From Lachnospiraceae bacterium (lineage in GTDB: Bacteria > Bacillota_A > Clostridia > Lachnospirales > Lachnospiraceae), in NCBI GenBank assembly GCA_017464645.1, contig JAFTZF010000041.1, positions 1-46,836 on the forward strand: a stretch of DNA of 46,836 nucleotides, given 5' to 3'. Shown here one piece after another: positions 32,445 to 39,673 of the stretch. The translations under genes and the position numbers were made by a program. The notes under the pieces were generated by a model. The model was not told the origin of the DNA, did no database searches, and was given only the letters and a program-made list of their open reading frames with translations. Numbering within the stretch: position 1 is the first letter of the stretch; each line of letters begins with the position of its first letter.

Positions 32445-33713
32445 TTATACCAAATCTTTGATAATATCAAAACAATCGAAGGTGGCAAAATAATCCTTGG
32501 GTGTCTCTGCACGGCGGATCAGCTGTGTGCTGCCATCCTCTTTTAAGAGAACCTCTGCAGATTTTAATTTGCCGTTGTAGTTGTAGCCCATGGCATAGCC
32601 ATGTGCTCCGGTGTCATGGATAAACAGCAGATCTCCCATGTTAATCTTCGGCAGCTGACGGTCAATGGCAAATTTGTCATTGTTCTCGCACAGGGAACCG
32701 GTCACATCATAGATATGATCCAGGGGCGCCTCTTCCTTGCCCATAACGGTAATATGATGGTACGCTCCGTACATAGCCGGACGCATGAGGTTTACTGCGC
32801 AGGCGTCCACACCGATGTATTCTTTGTGAGTATGCTTCTCATGAATCGCCTTAGTTACCAGTCCTCCGAAGGGAGCCAGCATGTAGCGGCCCAATTCGGT
32901 GTAAATAGCCACATCCCCAAGACCTGCAGGCACCAGAACTTCCTCATAGACCTTCCGTACACCTTCACCGATCACACGAATATCATTGGCCTCTTGATCC
33001 GGACGGTAAGGAATACCGATACCACCGGACAGATTGATGAAGCTTAAAGACACTCCCACTTCTTCTTTTAACTTTACAGCCACCTCAAAGAGCACCTTTG
33101 CCAGCAGCGGATAATAGTCATTGGTCACGGTATTGCTGGCCAGGAATGCATGGATACCGAAGCGCTTTGCACCCTTTTCCTTCAGGATCTTATATGCCTC
33201 AAACAGCTGCTCCGTGGTCATACCGTACTTGGCATCACCCGGATTGTCCATAATATCATTGCTGATCTTGAAGATCCCGCCGGGATTGTAACGGCAGCTG
33301 ATGGTCTCCGGAATATGGCCGATGGTCTTTTCCAGAAAATCTATATGGGTAAAATCGTCCAGATTGATGATGGAACCGATCTCATCTGCATATGCAAACT
33401 CCTCTGCCGGCGTATCATTGGAGGAGAACATAATATCCTCGCCCTTTACACCGATGGCATGGGACATCATCAGCTCTGTCATAGAGGAGCAGTCGCAGCC
33501 ACAGCCGTAATCCCTCAGAATATTGATCAGGAAGGGATTTGGGGTAGCCTTTACTGCAAAATATTCTTTATATCCCGGATTCCATGCAAAAGCCTCTTTC
33601 AGGGCTTTGGCATTTTCCCGGATTCCTTTTTCGTCATACAGATGGAACGGTGTGGGATATTCTTTTACAATTTCCTGCAGCTGTTCCAGATTTACAAAGG
33701 GTTTCTTACTCAT
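32445..33713 (-). CDS. lysA: Diaminopimelate decarboxylase
   Basis: A 422-residue PLP enzyme that makes lysine from meso-diaminopimelate. Lys55 in EYFAVKATPNP binds PLP; SGGIGIPYRPD, TELGRYMLAP, VTGSLCENNDKF and HDTGAHGYAMG are conserved fold-type III decarboxylase motifs. Sequence places it in the clostridial branch without the usual GGG(L)G loop wording. The ATG at 33713 is preferred as AAGGAG is 9 nt upstream; ATGs at 33722 and 33758 are worse placed. It stands alone, divergent from a LysR-type gene that probably controls it. Confidence 0.93.
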   Translation of the reverse strand: MSKKPFVNLEQLQEIVKEYPTPFHLYDEKGIRENAKALKEAFAWNPGYKEYFAVKATPNPFLINILRDYGCGCDCSSMTELMMSHAIGVKGEDIMFSSNDTPAEEFAYADEIGSIINLDDFTHIDFLEKTIGHIPETISCRYNPGGIFKISNDIMDNPGDAKYGMTTEQLFEAYKILKEKGAKRFGIHAFLASNTVTNDYYPLLAKVLFEVAVKLKEEVGVSLSFINLSGGIGIPYRPDQEANDIRVIGEGVRKVYEEVLVPAGLGDVAIYTELGRYMLAPFGGLVTKAIHEKHTHKEYIGVDACAVNLMRPAMYGAYHHITVMGKEEAPLDHIYDVTGSLCENNDKFAIDRQLPKINMGDLLFIHDTGAHGYAMGYNYNGKLKSAEVLLKEDGSTQLIRRAETPKDYFATFDCFDIIKDLV

Positions 33714-33767
33714 ACCATACATCTCCTTATTTCTCTCTTGTTTCGTCAAATTCTGCATATTCTGTTC

Positions 33768-33796
33768 TTGACATATTATATCGTGTCTTTTATGAT
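33768..33796 (+). promoter_or_regulatory. Promoter of the LysR-type gene
   Basis: Perfect TTGACA (33768-33773), 17-bp spacer, TATGAT (33791-33796). It overlaps the lysA promoter on the other strand almost completely. Confidence 0.8.
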
Positions 33797-33803
33797 TTGT
33801 ATA
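33775..33803 (-). promoter_or_regulatory. Promoter of lysA
   Basis: On the minus strand TATACA (33798-33803) and perfect TATAAT (33775-33780), 17 bp apart, 62 bp upstream of the lysA ATG. Its elements interleave with those of the divergent LysR promoter, so only one polymerase can sit here at a time. Confidence 0.7.
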
Positions 33804-33807
33804 ACGA

Positions 33808-33824
33808 ATAATTTAGATAATTAT
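33808..33824. promoter_or_regulatory. Candidate LysR operator
   Basis: A 6-5-6 palindrome, ATAATT-TAGAT-AATTAT, lying 5 bp upstream of the lysA -35 and in the leader of the LysR gene. This is the expected place for a LysR protein that activates lysA and represses itself. The region is AT-rich, so chance is possible. Confidence 0.45.
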
Positions 33825-33855
33825 AATCGCTTTTTCGAATCGTTTTGGAGGATAT

Positions 33856-34707
33856 ATGGATACTCAGAATCTGCGCACATTTCTTACACTGGCCACTGAA
33901 AAGAACTTTACCCGGACTGCCGCTCAGCTCTATGTAGCCCAGTCTACCGTTACCAACCGCATTGCCCAGCTTGAGCTGGAAACCGGCAAGCAGCTGATCC
34001 GCAGAGGCAAAAAATCCCTCTCTCTGACAGAGGAGGGACTCTTGTTTTTAAATTATGCCAAGCGCATCGTGGAGCTGGAGGACATGGCTCTCAAGGAAAT
34101 CCATTCTTCCGAGCAGAGCAAAACTGCCCTGCGCATCGGAACCACCAACACCTTTTATGAGTGTTATCTCTATCCCCATATGCAAAATTTTCTGCCGGAG
34201 CACCCTCAGATAGCACCCTCTGTTACCATCGGCCACTCCTTAAATCTGCTGCAGATGCTCCAGGACGGCCTTCTCGATCTGACCTTTACCTACACACCTT
34301 TGCAGCGGCCGGAATTTTCCTGCGCCCTTTATAAAACCGATGCCCTGGTCCTGGTAACACGGCCGGATAAAAATGCGTATCCGGAAGGCATCCGCAAGAA
34401 GGATCTGGGCAGGCTCTACTATCTGTTCTGCAACTTTGCTCTGCAGGATGTGGGCCTGTTTATCAAGGAGCTGTTTCCGCCCCTGTATCAGTTCCCCTTT
34501 GAAATCGACAACAGCACCAAGGTGGTGGATTATCTGCTGGATGGAATCGGCGCCAGCTTCCTTCCCGAAGGTCTGGTGCGTTCCTATCTGGAAAGCGGAA
34601 GGCTTACCTCGATTCCTCTTCTGGATTTTGAAGCGCCTAAGATCAACAGCTATGTGAGCTGCCGCCCGGGAAGTCCCACTGTAGATCTGTATCTTGGGAG
34701 CCTTTGA
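33856..34707 (+). CDS. LysR-family transcriptional regulator
   Basis: A 283-residue DNA-binding protein with the standard LysR N-terminal winged helix-turn-helix (residues 1-60; FTRTAAQLYVAQSTVTNRIA) and a substrate-binding-like effector domain from about residue 90 (ALRIGTTNTFYECYLYPHMQ). GGAGG is 6 nt before the ATG. Divergent placement next to lysA suggests it controls lysA in response to lysine or diaminopimelate; that is inference from position. It ends 2 bp short of the convergent GDPD stop codon, with no terminator between. Confidence 0.92.
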   Translation: MDTQNLRTFLTLATEKNFTRTAAQLYVAQSTVTNRIAQLELETGKQLIRRGKKSLSLTEEGLLFLNYAKRIVELEDMALKEIHSSEQSKTALRIGTTNTFYECYLYPHMQNFLPEHPQIAPSVTIGHSLNLLQMLQDGLLDLTFTYTPLQRPEFSCALYKTDALVLVTRPDKNAYPEGIRKKDLGRLYYLFCNFALQDVGLFIKELFPPLYQFPFEIDNSTKVVDYLLDGIGASFLPEGLVRSYLESGRLTSIPLLDFEAPKINSYVSCRPGSPTVDLYLGSL

Positions 34708-34709
34708 TC

Positions 34710-35552
34710 TTACAGTCTGCTTTCCTCTTCCAGCACCTCTGCTGCCATCTGGGGCAGGTCTGTTATCAAATTGTCCACCTGCAGCAGGATCATCCGCCTG
34801 ATCTGTCCCGGGGAATTAACAGTCCACACATGCACCTCTTTCCCACAGGCATGGGCCTTTTGTACAAATTCCTCCGTCACACAGGTGTACTTCACACTTA
34901 CAAAATCCGCAGCCTGCAAAAGCTCCATGTCCTGACCGGCCTCCGCCAGAATATAGCCCGTGACAAGCTCCGGCTCCAGTTCCTTGGCCTGACACAAAAA
35001 CTCGTAATTCATGGAGCTCAGCACACACTGCTCCAGCATATCATAATCTTTTATGGTCTGTATCACACTTTTTACAATACCTTCATTGTGTCCGTTATCC
35101 TTGATCTCCACATTTACCAGCAGCTTCCCTCTGCAGTATTCCAGCACCTGATCCAGCCGTGGAATGGTCTCTCCTTCATAAGCTTCCTGAAACCAGCCAC
35201 CGGCGTCCAGATTCTCTATCTCCTCATAATCCACAGTCCAGATTTCCCGGTCCAGCCCCGTAGTCCGCTTCAGATTCGCGTCATGGAGCAGCACCAGAAC
35301 TCCATCCCGGGTCTCCTGCACATCAATTTCCACATAATCCGACAATTGATTCACTGCGTTTTTTACAGCTGCCATGGTGTTTTCCGGAGCAGTCCATGCC
35401 GCACCCCGATGAGCAGTCACCGTAATGCTTCCGGCCCTTTTCTGATCTGACTTTTGCATTTCACCGGAAAAGCTCCAGATCCCCATCACTGCCAGGAAAA
35501 CCACGCCTATTCGGAACCCGGCTCTCTTCCTCCAAACTTCCCGCATATTCAT
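34710..35552 (-). CDS. Membrane-anchored glycerophosphodiester phosphodiesterase
   Basis: A 280-residue GDPD-family enzyme that splits glycerophosphodiesters into an alcohol and glycerol 3-phosphate. A basic N-terminus and one hydrophobic segment (about 13-30) put the catalytic barrel outside the cell. Catalytic residues are visible: His48-Arg49 in TAHRGAAWTAPENT, Glu57, Glu75/Asp77 in EIDVQETRDG and His90-Asp91 in LLHD. The ATG at 35552 follows GAGGAACGG. A longer in-frame reading to 35612 is less likely. Confidence 0.88.
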   Translation of the reverse strand: MNMREVWRKRAGFRIGVVFLAVMGIWSFSGEMQKSDQKRAGSITVTAHRGAAWTAPENTMAAVKNAVNQLSDYVEIDVQETRDGVLVLLHDANLKRTTGLDREIWTVDYEEIENLDAGGWFQEAYEGETIPRLDQVLEYCRGKLLVNVEIKDNGHNEGIVKSVIQTIKDYDMLEQCVLSSMNYEFLCQAKELEPELVTGYILAEAGQDMELLQAADFVSVKYTCVTEEFVQKAHACGKEVHVWTVNSPGQIRRMILLQVDNLITDLPQMAAEVLEEESRL

Positions 35553-35639
35553 CCGTTCCTCTTCTTTTTTTCTTTCACCTGCTTTCAGTATGTCCACAAA
35601 CCTGAAAAACAAAAACAGCGCACAGATTTTCCTTTTTTA

Positions 35640-35647
35640 CATAAACT
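35640..35647 (+). promoter_or_regulatory. Possible sporulation (sigma-E-like) -10 of cotJABC
   Basis: CATAAACT resembles the sigma-E -10 (CATACAnT) in 7 of 8 positions and lies 30 bp upstream of the cotJA start. No clear -35 partner is seen. cotJ is under sigma-E in Bacillus, which makes this plausible. Confidence 0.35.
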
Positions 35648-35677
35648 GGCAGTATAGAAAACAGAAAGGAGATTTTT

Positions 35678-36016
35678 ATGGCAGATTATCGCAGAAATCC
35701 ATATAATCGACAAAGCTGCTGCACCACAGGCGAATCCGGCCGTCAGTCGGAAATGATGCATCGCTCTGAAACCATGCGCCAGTGTGAGTCTATGCGTCAG
35801 GCCGAATCCATGGCTCAGCAGACACAGACTGCTTCGTCCTGTCCCATGCCTTATTCTACCATGGATATGGACCGTTTCCCGGTAGCTATGCTTTATGTTC
35901 CCTGGCAGAAATGGAACCAGACCTATGAATTAGACCGAGGCCTGAAGGCCGGAACTATTTTTCCGGAACTGGATAAACCCTTCCGGGGCATTCGGAAAGG
36001 AGGCTGCATGAAATGA
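35678..36016 (+). CDS. cotJA: Spore coat-associated protein CotJA
   Basis: A 112-residue spore coat protein. The conserved part is the C-terminal half (about 67-104): FPVAMLYVPWQKWNQTYELD, with GTIFPELDKPF following. The N-terminal half is low complexity, with two adjacent Cys (14-15) and three six-residue repeats SETMRQ, CESMRQ, AESMAQ at 30-47, not part of the conserved domain. AAAGGAG is 7 nt before the ATG. The end overlaps cotJB by 4 nt. Confidence 0.93.
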   Translation: MADYRRNPYNRQSCCTTGESGRQSEMMHRSETMRQCESMRQAESMAQQTQTASSCPMPYSTMDMDRFPVAMLYVPWQKWNQTYELDRGLKAGTIFPELDKPFRGIRKGGCMK

Positions 36017-36285
36017 ATACCCGTCAAAGACCCAATCAGGAACAGCTCCTTCAGTGGATTGACATGGTGAGCTTCGCCGGCTTTGATACTGCTCTATATC
36101 TGGACACTCATCCGGACTCTCAGGAGGCACTGGCGTATTTTAAAAAGCACATGGCCCTGCGCAAACAGGCCATGGAAGAATACAGCCGCCTCTATGGGCC
36201 GCTGACCCTGGATCACGCAGATTCCTGCGAAGATAAATGGGCATGGATTCATCAGCCATGGCCCTGGGAAGGAGGGAAATGTTAA
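36013..36285 (+). CDS. cotJB: Spore coat protein CotJB
   Basis: A 90-residue protein with the CotJB core SFAGFDTALYLDTHPDSQEA and the end YSRLYGPLTLDHADS. It is a component of the inner coat complex with CotJA and CotJC. ATGA overlap with cotJA and a 3-nt gap to cotJC show a tight operon. Confidence 0.94.
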   Translation: MNTRQRPNQEQLLQWIDMVSFAGFDTALYLDTHPDSQEALAYFKKHMALRKQAMEEYSRLYGPLTLDHADSCEDKWAWIHQPWPWEGGKC

Positions 36286-36288
36286 GTT

Positions 36289-36927
36289 ATGTGGAATTAT
36301 GAGAAACGATTAGAATACCCTATTAATATTAAGGAAACCAATCCCAAGCTGGCAAAGGCCATCATCACTCAGTATGGTGGACCTGATGGCGAGCTGGGCG
36401 CTTCCATGCGTTATCTGTCCCAACGGTATACCATGCCCTACAAAGAGTGCATGGCCATTCTGACAGATGTGGGTACGGAAGAATTAAACCATATGGAAAT
36501 GGTCTGCACCATCGTCCATCAGCTGACCCGCAATATGACCATGGAACAGATTAAAGAATCCGGCTTTGACGCCTACTATGTGGACCACACAGCCGGTCTG
36601 TGGCCGCAGGCTGCTTCCGGTGAGCCTTTCTGCGCCAATATGTTCCAGTCTCTGGGCGATCCCATTTCGGACCTGGCTGAAGACCTGGCTGCAGAACAAA
36701 AAGCCCGCACCACCTACGACAATATCCTGCGTCTATGTGCGGACTCTCCCGATGTAAAAGATGTGATCAAGTTCCTGCGCGCCCGGGAAGTGGTACACTT
36801 CCAGCGATTCGGTGAGGCTCTGCGCATTGTCCAGGACCACCTGGATTCCAGAAACTTCTACATTATGAACCCGGCCTTCGATCAGGGCATTTCCGGCTCA
36901 GACAAAACCGAAGACTGCGGCTGCTGA
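36289..36927 (+). CDS. cotJC: Spore coat protein CotJC, manganese catalase
   Basis: A 212-residue ferritin-like dimanganese catalase of the spore coat, which removes hydrogen peroxide. Metal ligands are all in place: Glu35 (GPDGELGAS), Glu65 and His68 (TEELNHMEMV), Glu136 (DLAAEQKAR) and His170 (REVVHFQRFGEA). It is the last gene of cotJABC and is followed by a very long hairpin. The C-terminus ends in CGC. The presence of cotJ implies sporulation ability. Confidence 0.96.
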   Translation: MWNYEKRLEYPINIKETNPKLAKAIITQYGGPDGELGASMRYLSQRYTMPYKECMAILTDVGTEELNHMEMVCTIVHQLTRNMTMEQIKESGFDAYYVDHTAGLWPQAASGEPFCANMFQSLGDPISDLAEDLAAEQKARTTYDNILRLCADSPDVKDVIKFLRAREVVHFQRFGEALRIVQDHLDSRNFYIMNPAFDQGISGSDKTEDCGC

Positions 36928-36972
36928 TCGTCCCGCCAGTGCGACGATACATCAGATATTTTGCCACAAATA

Positions 36973-37060
36973 AAAAAGGATTTCTAATATCTACGTGTCC
37001 ACATCTTCTACGACAGCTGTCAGTAGAAGCCTCGTGGACACGGATATAGAAATCCTTTTT
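36973..37060. terminator. Very long hairpin between cotJC and the ZIP transporter gene
   Basis: An 88-nt interrupted palindrome. Outer arms AAAAAGGATTTCT (36973-36985) and AGAAATCCTTTTT (37048-37060) are perfect; GTGTCCAC/GTGGACAC and CTTCTAC/GTAGAAG pair further in. The centre is the 10-bp palindrome GACAGCTGTC (37012-37021). A and T runs at both ends fit a bidirectional terminator for the convergent genes. It is unusually long for that job. Confidence 0.75.
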
Positions 37061-37072
37061 CTTTATAACAAA

Positions 37073-37828
37073 TTATCCAATGTAGAAATCCATGATCAGC
37101 ATCACAACAAATCCTGCCAGCAGGGAATACGTAGCCATTTGTTCATAACCGTGGCTGTGGGTCTCGGGGATCATCTCATCTCCGATGACATACAACATGG
37201 TTCCGCCTGCAAAGGCCAGAGCAAAGGGCAGCAATGTGGTTGCAATATTGACTGCGAAAAATCCCACAAAAGTGCCCACTACTTCCACCAGGCCGGTGAA
37301 AATAGCGATCCAGAAGGTTCGCCAGCGTCTCACGCCTGCTGTCAGCATGGGTGCGATGATGACCATGCCCTCAGGGATATTCTGCAGACAGATTCCGGCC
37401 GCCACAGAAAAGGCATCTCCCAGATTTTCGGTACCAAAGCTGACACCGGCTGCAATTCCCTCCGGCAGATTGTGAATGGCTATAGCCATAACAAACAACA
37501 GCACTTTGTTCAGCTGTGCGTTATGTGCATGTTCCTCCTGATCCACTCCCGTAACATGATGCAGATGGGGCGTGAGCCGGTCCATACAGTTCAAAAAAAC
37601 AGCTCCGCACAGAACACCTGCGGCCACCACCCAGATGCCGTGGTTTCCGCTGGTTTCCACTGCCGGGACAATCAGTCCTAAAACAGCTGCTGCCAGCATT
37701 ACGCCGGCAGCAAATCCTAAAATCGCATCATTAAATTTGTGGGGAATGGATTTGAACAGGAATCCCAATAATGCGCCGATTACTGTGGAACCTCCCACAG
37801 CCAGCGCTGTAAGCAATACAAGTCGCAT
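37073..37828 (-). CDS. zupT: ZIP family metal transporter (ZupT-like)
   Basis: A 251-residue membrane protein with about eight segments that brings divalent metals (Zn, Fe, Mn) into the cell. Metal-path motifs HNLPEGIAAG (about 118-127) and NIPEGMVI are intact, and a His-rich loop PHLHHVTG lies between segments 3 and 4. GGAGG is 5 nt before the ATG. It is convergent with cotJC and 68 nt after rubrerythrin with no clear terminator between, so rubrerythrin and this gene may share a transcript. Confidence 0.92.
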   Translation of the reverse strand: MRLVLLTALAVGGSTVIGALLGFLFKSIPHKFNDAILGFAAGVMLAAAVLGLIVPAVETSGNHGIWVVAAGVLCGAVFLNCMDRLTPHLHHVTGVDQEEHAHNAQLNKVLLFVMAIAIHNLPEGIAAGVSFGTENLGDAFSVAAGICLQNIPEGMVIIAPMLTAGVRRWRTFWIAIFTGLVEVVGTFVGFFAVNIATTLLPFALAFAGGTMLYVIGDEMIPETHSHGYEQMATYSLLAGFVVMLIMDFYIG

Positions 37829-37896
37829 AAATCCTCCTGTTACACAATCTTCCTACCAAAATCTTATTTTCCGGGTCTTTTTTTCAGACCTATATA

Positions 37897-38436
37897 TTAA
37901 TAGTTCTCTGCTTTGATCTGGAAATAGGACTGGGGATGTGCACATACGGGGCAAACCTCCGGAGCCTGCTTTCCTACACAGATATGGCCGCAGTTTGAGC
38001 AGTGCCAGATCATATCTCCGTCCCTGGAGAATACCAGGCCGCCTTCTACGTTAGCCAGCAGCTTCAAATAGCGCTCTTCATGCTCTTTCTCGATAGCTGC
38101 AACACCTTCAAACATATCTGCGATCTTGTCGAAGCCTTCTTCTCTTGCTTCTTTTGCAAAGGTTGCATACATCTGGGTCCACTCATAATTCTCGCCTGCT
38201 GCCGCATCCTTCAAATTCTCAGCAGTGCTGCCGATACCGCCGTGGAGCAGTTTGAACCACATTTTTGCATGCTCTTTCTCATTGTTTGCAGTTTCTTCAA
38301 AAAGAGCTGCAATCTGCACATAACCATCCTTCTTTGCTTTGGATGCGTAGTAACTATACTTATTTCTGGCCTCAGACTCACCTGCAAAGGCTGTTTTCAA
38401 ATTCGCTTCTGTTTTGCTTCCTTTTAATTCTGGCAT
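37897..38436 (-). CDS. rbr: Rubrerythrin
   Basis: A 179-residue peroxide-reducing protein of anaerobes. The ferritin-like diiron domain (1-135) has the ligands in [25 protein letters not shown] and [14 protein letters not shown]. The C-terminal rubredoxin-like domain has HCSNCGH and [12 protein letters not shown] for one iron. The second of two adjacent ATGs (38436) is taken since AAGGAG is 8 nt away. A TATAAT with a palindrome in place of the -35 is found upstream. Confidence 0.95.
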   Translation of the reverse strand: MPELKGSKTEANLKTAFAGESEARNKYSYYASKAKKDGYVQIAALFEETANNEKEHAKMWFKLLHGGIGSTAENLKDAAAGENYEWTQMYATFAKEAREEGFDKIADMFEGVAAIEKEHEERYLKLLANVEGGLVFSRDGDMIWHCSNCGHICVGKQAPEVCPVCAHPQSYFQIKAENY

Positions 38437-38461
38437 CATATTTTCTCCTTCTCTTGCTTTT

Positions 38462-38487
38462 ATTATAAACGCATGGGATACCCTGCG
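38462..38487 (-). promoter_or_regulatory. Rubrerythrin promoter with overlapping palindrome
   Basis: TATAAT at 38462-38467 (minus) has no -35; instead the bulged palindrome CGCATGGGATACCCTGCG (38470-38487) fills the spacer. This layout suggests control by an activator or repressor. The regulator is not identifiable. Confidence 0.45.
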
Positions 38488-38519
38488 CGTCTACCGTTCT
38501 TCAATACCCGCCCCTGGTT

Positions 38520-39569
38520 TTAGGCTATGGTAAATTTATACCCGGTGGTAGTCCGATATTCCTCTCCTGCCTTTACCAGCGGACTGGGGAAGTTTTCATG
38601 ATGCAGCGCATCGGGGAAATACTGGGTCTCAAAGCAGGAGGCGCTGTACTTTCCGTAAGCTCTGCCGTTCTTTCCGCCCTCTTTCTCATCCAGCATGCAA
38701 GCTGTGTACATCTGAATACCCGGCAGATCGGTATAGACCTCCATCTGAATCCCGCTCTTGGCGCAGCGCATCTTTGCAGCCAGCTCATATCCATCCCTGG
38801 ACATCAACACGAAATTGTGGTCGTAACCACCGGCCAGCTTCATGGGCTCGTAGTCCGCCCCAATCTCTGCCCCTACCGCTTTCCATTTCCGGAAGTCCAT
38901 GGGCGTTCCCGCCACAGGTCGAATCTCTCCGGTAGGAATGAGCTGTGCATCTGTAGGCGTAAAGGCTTCTGCACACAGACATACTTCCTGATCGAGAATG
39001 CTTTCAGACTCCTGCCCTTCCAGGTTGAAATAGCTGTGGTTGGTCATGTTGAAAACCGTATCCTGATCTGCCTTTCCCCAATAGGAAATCTGCAGTTCAT
39101 TGTCATTGGTCAGCTTATAAGACACTGTCACCTGGGCATTGCCCGGAAATCCCTGGTCCCCATCTGGACTGTCCAGAGAGAACTCCACTTTATTGTCATC
39201 TGCAATAATGGCCTTCCACATGCGGTAATTGTAACCTTCTTTTCCGCTGTGCAGACAGTTTTCATTATCATTCTGGTCCAGCATACAGGTCTTGCCGTTA
39301 ATCTCCACCTGAGCCTTACCGATGCGGTTTGCATTTCTTCCTACGATAGCTCCAAAATAGGGGCCGCCTATGATCTCATAGTGGGCTGCGTCCTCATAGC
39401 CCCAGACCACATCCCGCAGTTTTCCGTCCTTGTCCGGCACATGAAGTTCTTTTAAAATAGCTCCCAGATTCAGTACAACAGCCTTCATTCCATTGGCATT
39501 TTCAATGGTGTACTGTTTGACTGTTTCCCCCGCTTTGTTTTTTCCGAATTCTGCTACTGTAATGGCCAT
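38520..39569 (-). CDS. galM: Galactose mutarotase (aldose 1-epimerase)
   Basis: A 349-residue beta-sandwich enzyme that interconverts alpha and beta sugars. Substrate and catalytic motifs: VGRNANRIG, NDNENCLHSG, the catalytic His in TNHSYFNL, and the catalytic Glu in FETQYFPDALHH. Length is usual. AAGGGGG precedes the ATG. It stands without other galactose genes, so its main substrate could be glucose or galactose from lactose or host glycans. Confidence 0.94.
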   Translation of the reverse strand: MAITVAEFGKNKAGETVKQYTIENANGMKAVVLNLGAILKELHVPDKDGKLRDVVWGYEDAAHYEIIGGPYFGAIVGRNANRIGKAQVEINGKTCMLDQNDNENCLHSGKEGYNYRMWKAIIADDNKVEFSLDSPDGDQGFPGNAQVTVSYKLTNDNELQISYWGKADQDTVFNMTNHSYFNLEGQESESILDQEVCLCAEAFTPTDAQLIPTGEIRPVAGTPMDFRKWKAVGAEIGADYEPMKLAGGYDHNFVLMSRDGYELAAKMRCAKSGIQMEVYTDLPGIQMYTACMLDEKEGGKNGRAYGKYSASCFETQYFPDALHHENFPSPLVKAGEEYRTTTGYKFTIA

Positions 39570-39622
39570 ATTGCCAGCCCCCTTATCCAGTTCTTATCCA
39601 ACAAAAATTTCACCCGATAATT

Positions 39623-39660
39623 AAAAATACCTCTGTGAATATAATAGTCCACAGAGGTAT
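39623..39660 (-). terminator. Terminator of the rhomboid-like gene
   Basis: Perfect 11-bp stem ATACCTCTGTG/CACAGAGGTAT (39627-39637 with 39650-39660) followed on the minus strand by TTTTTAATT, 13 nt after the stop codon. Confidence 0.88.
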
Positions 39661-39673
39661 AGAAAGTCAATCT

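Noticed and set aside
33714..33855. A lysine riboswitch before lysA.
   Set aside because: The leader of lysA is only about 55 nt and lacks L-box structure; control by the LysR protein is more likely.
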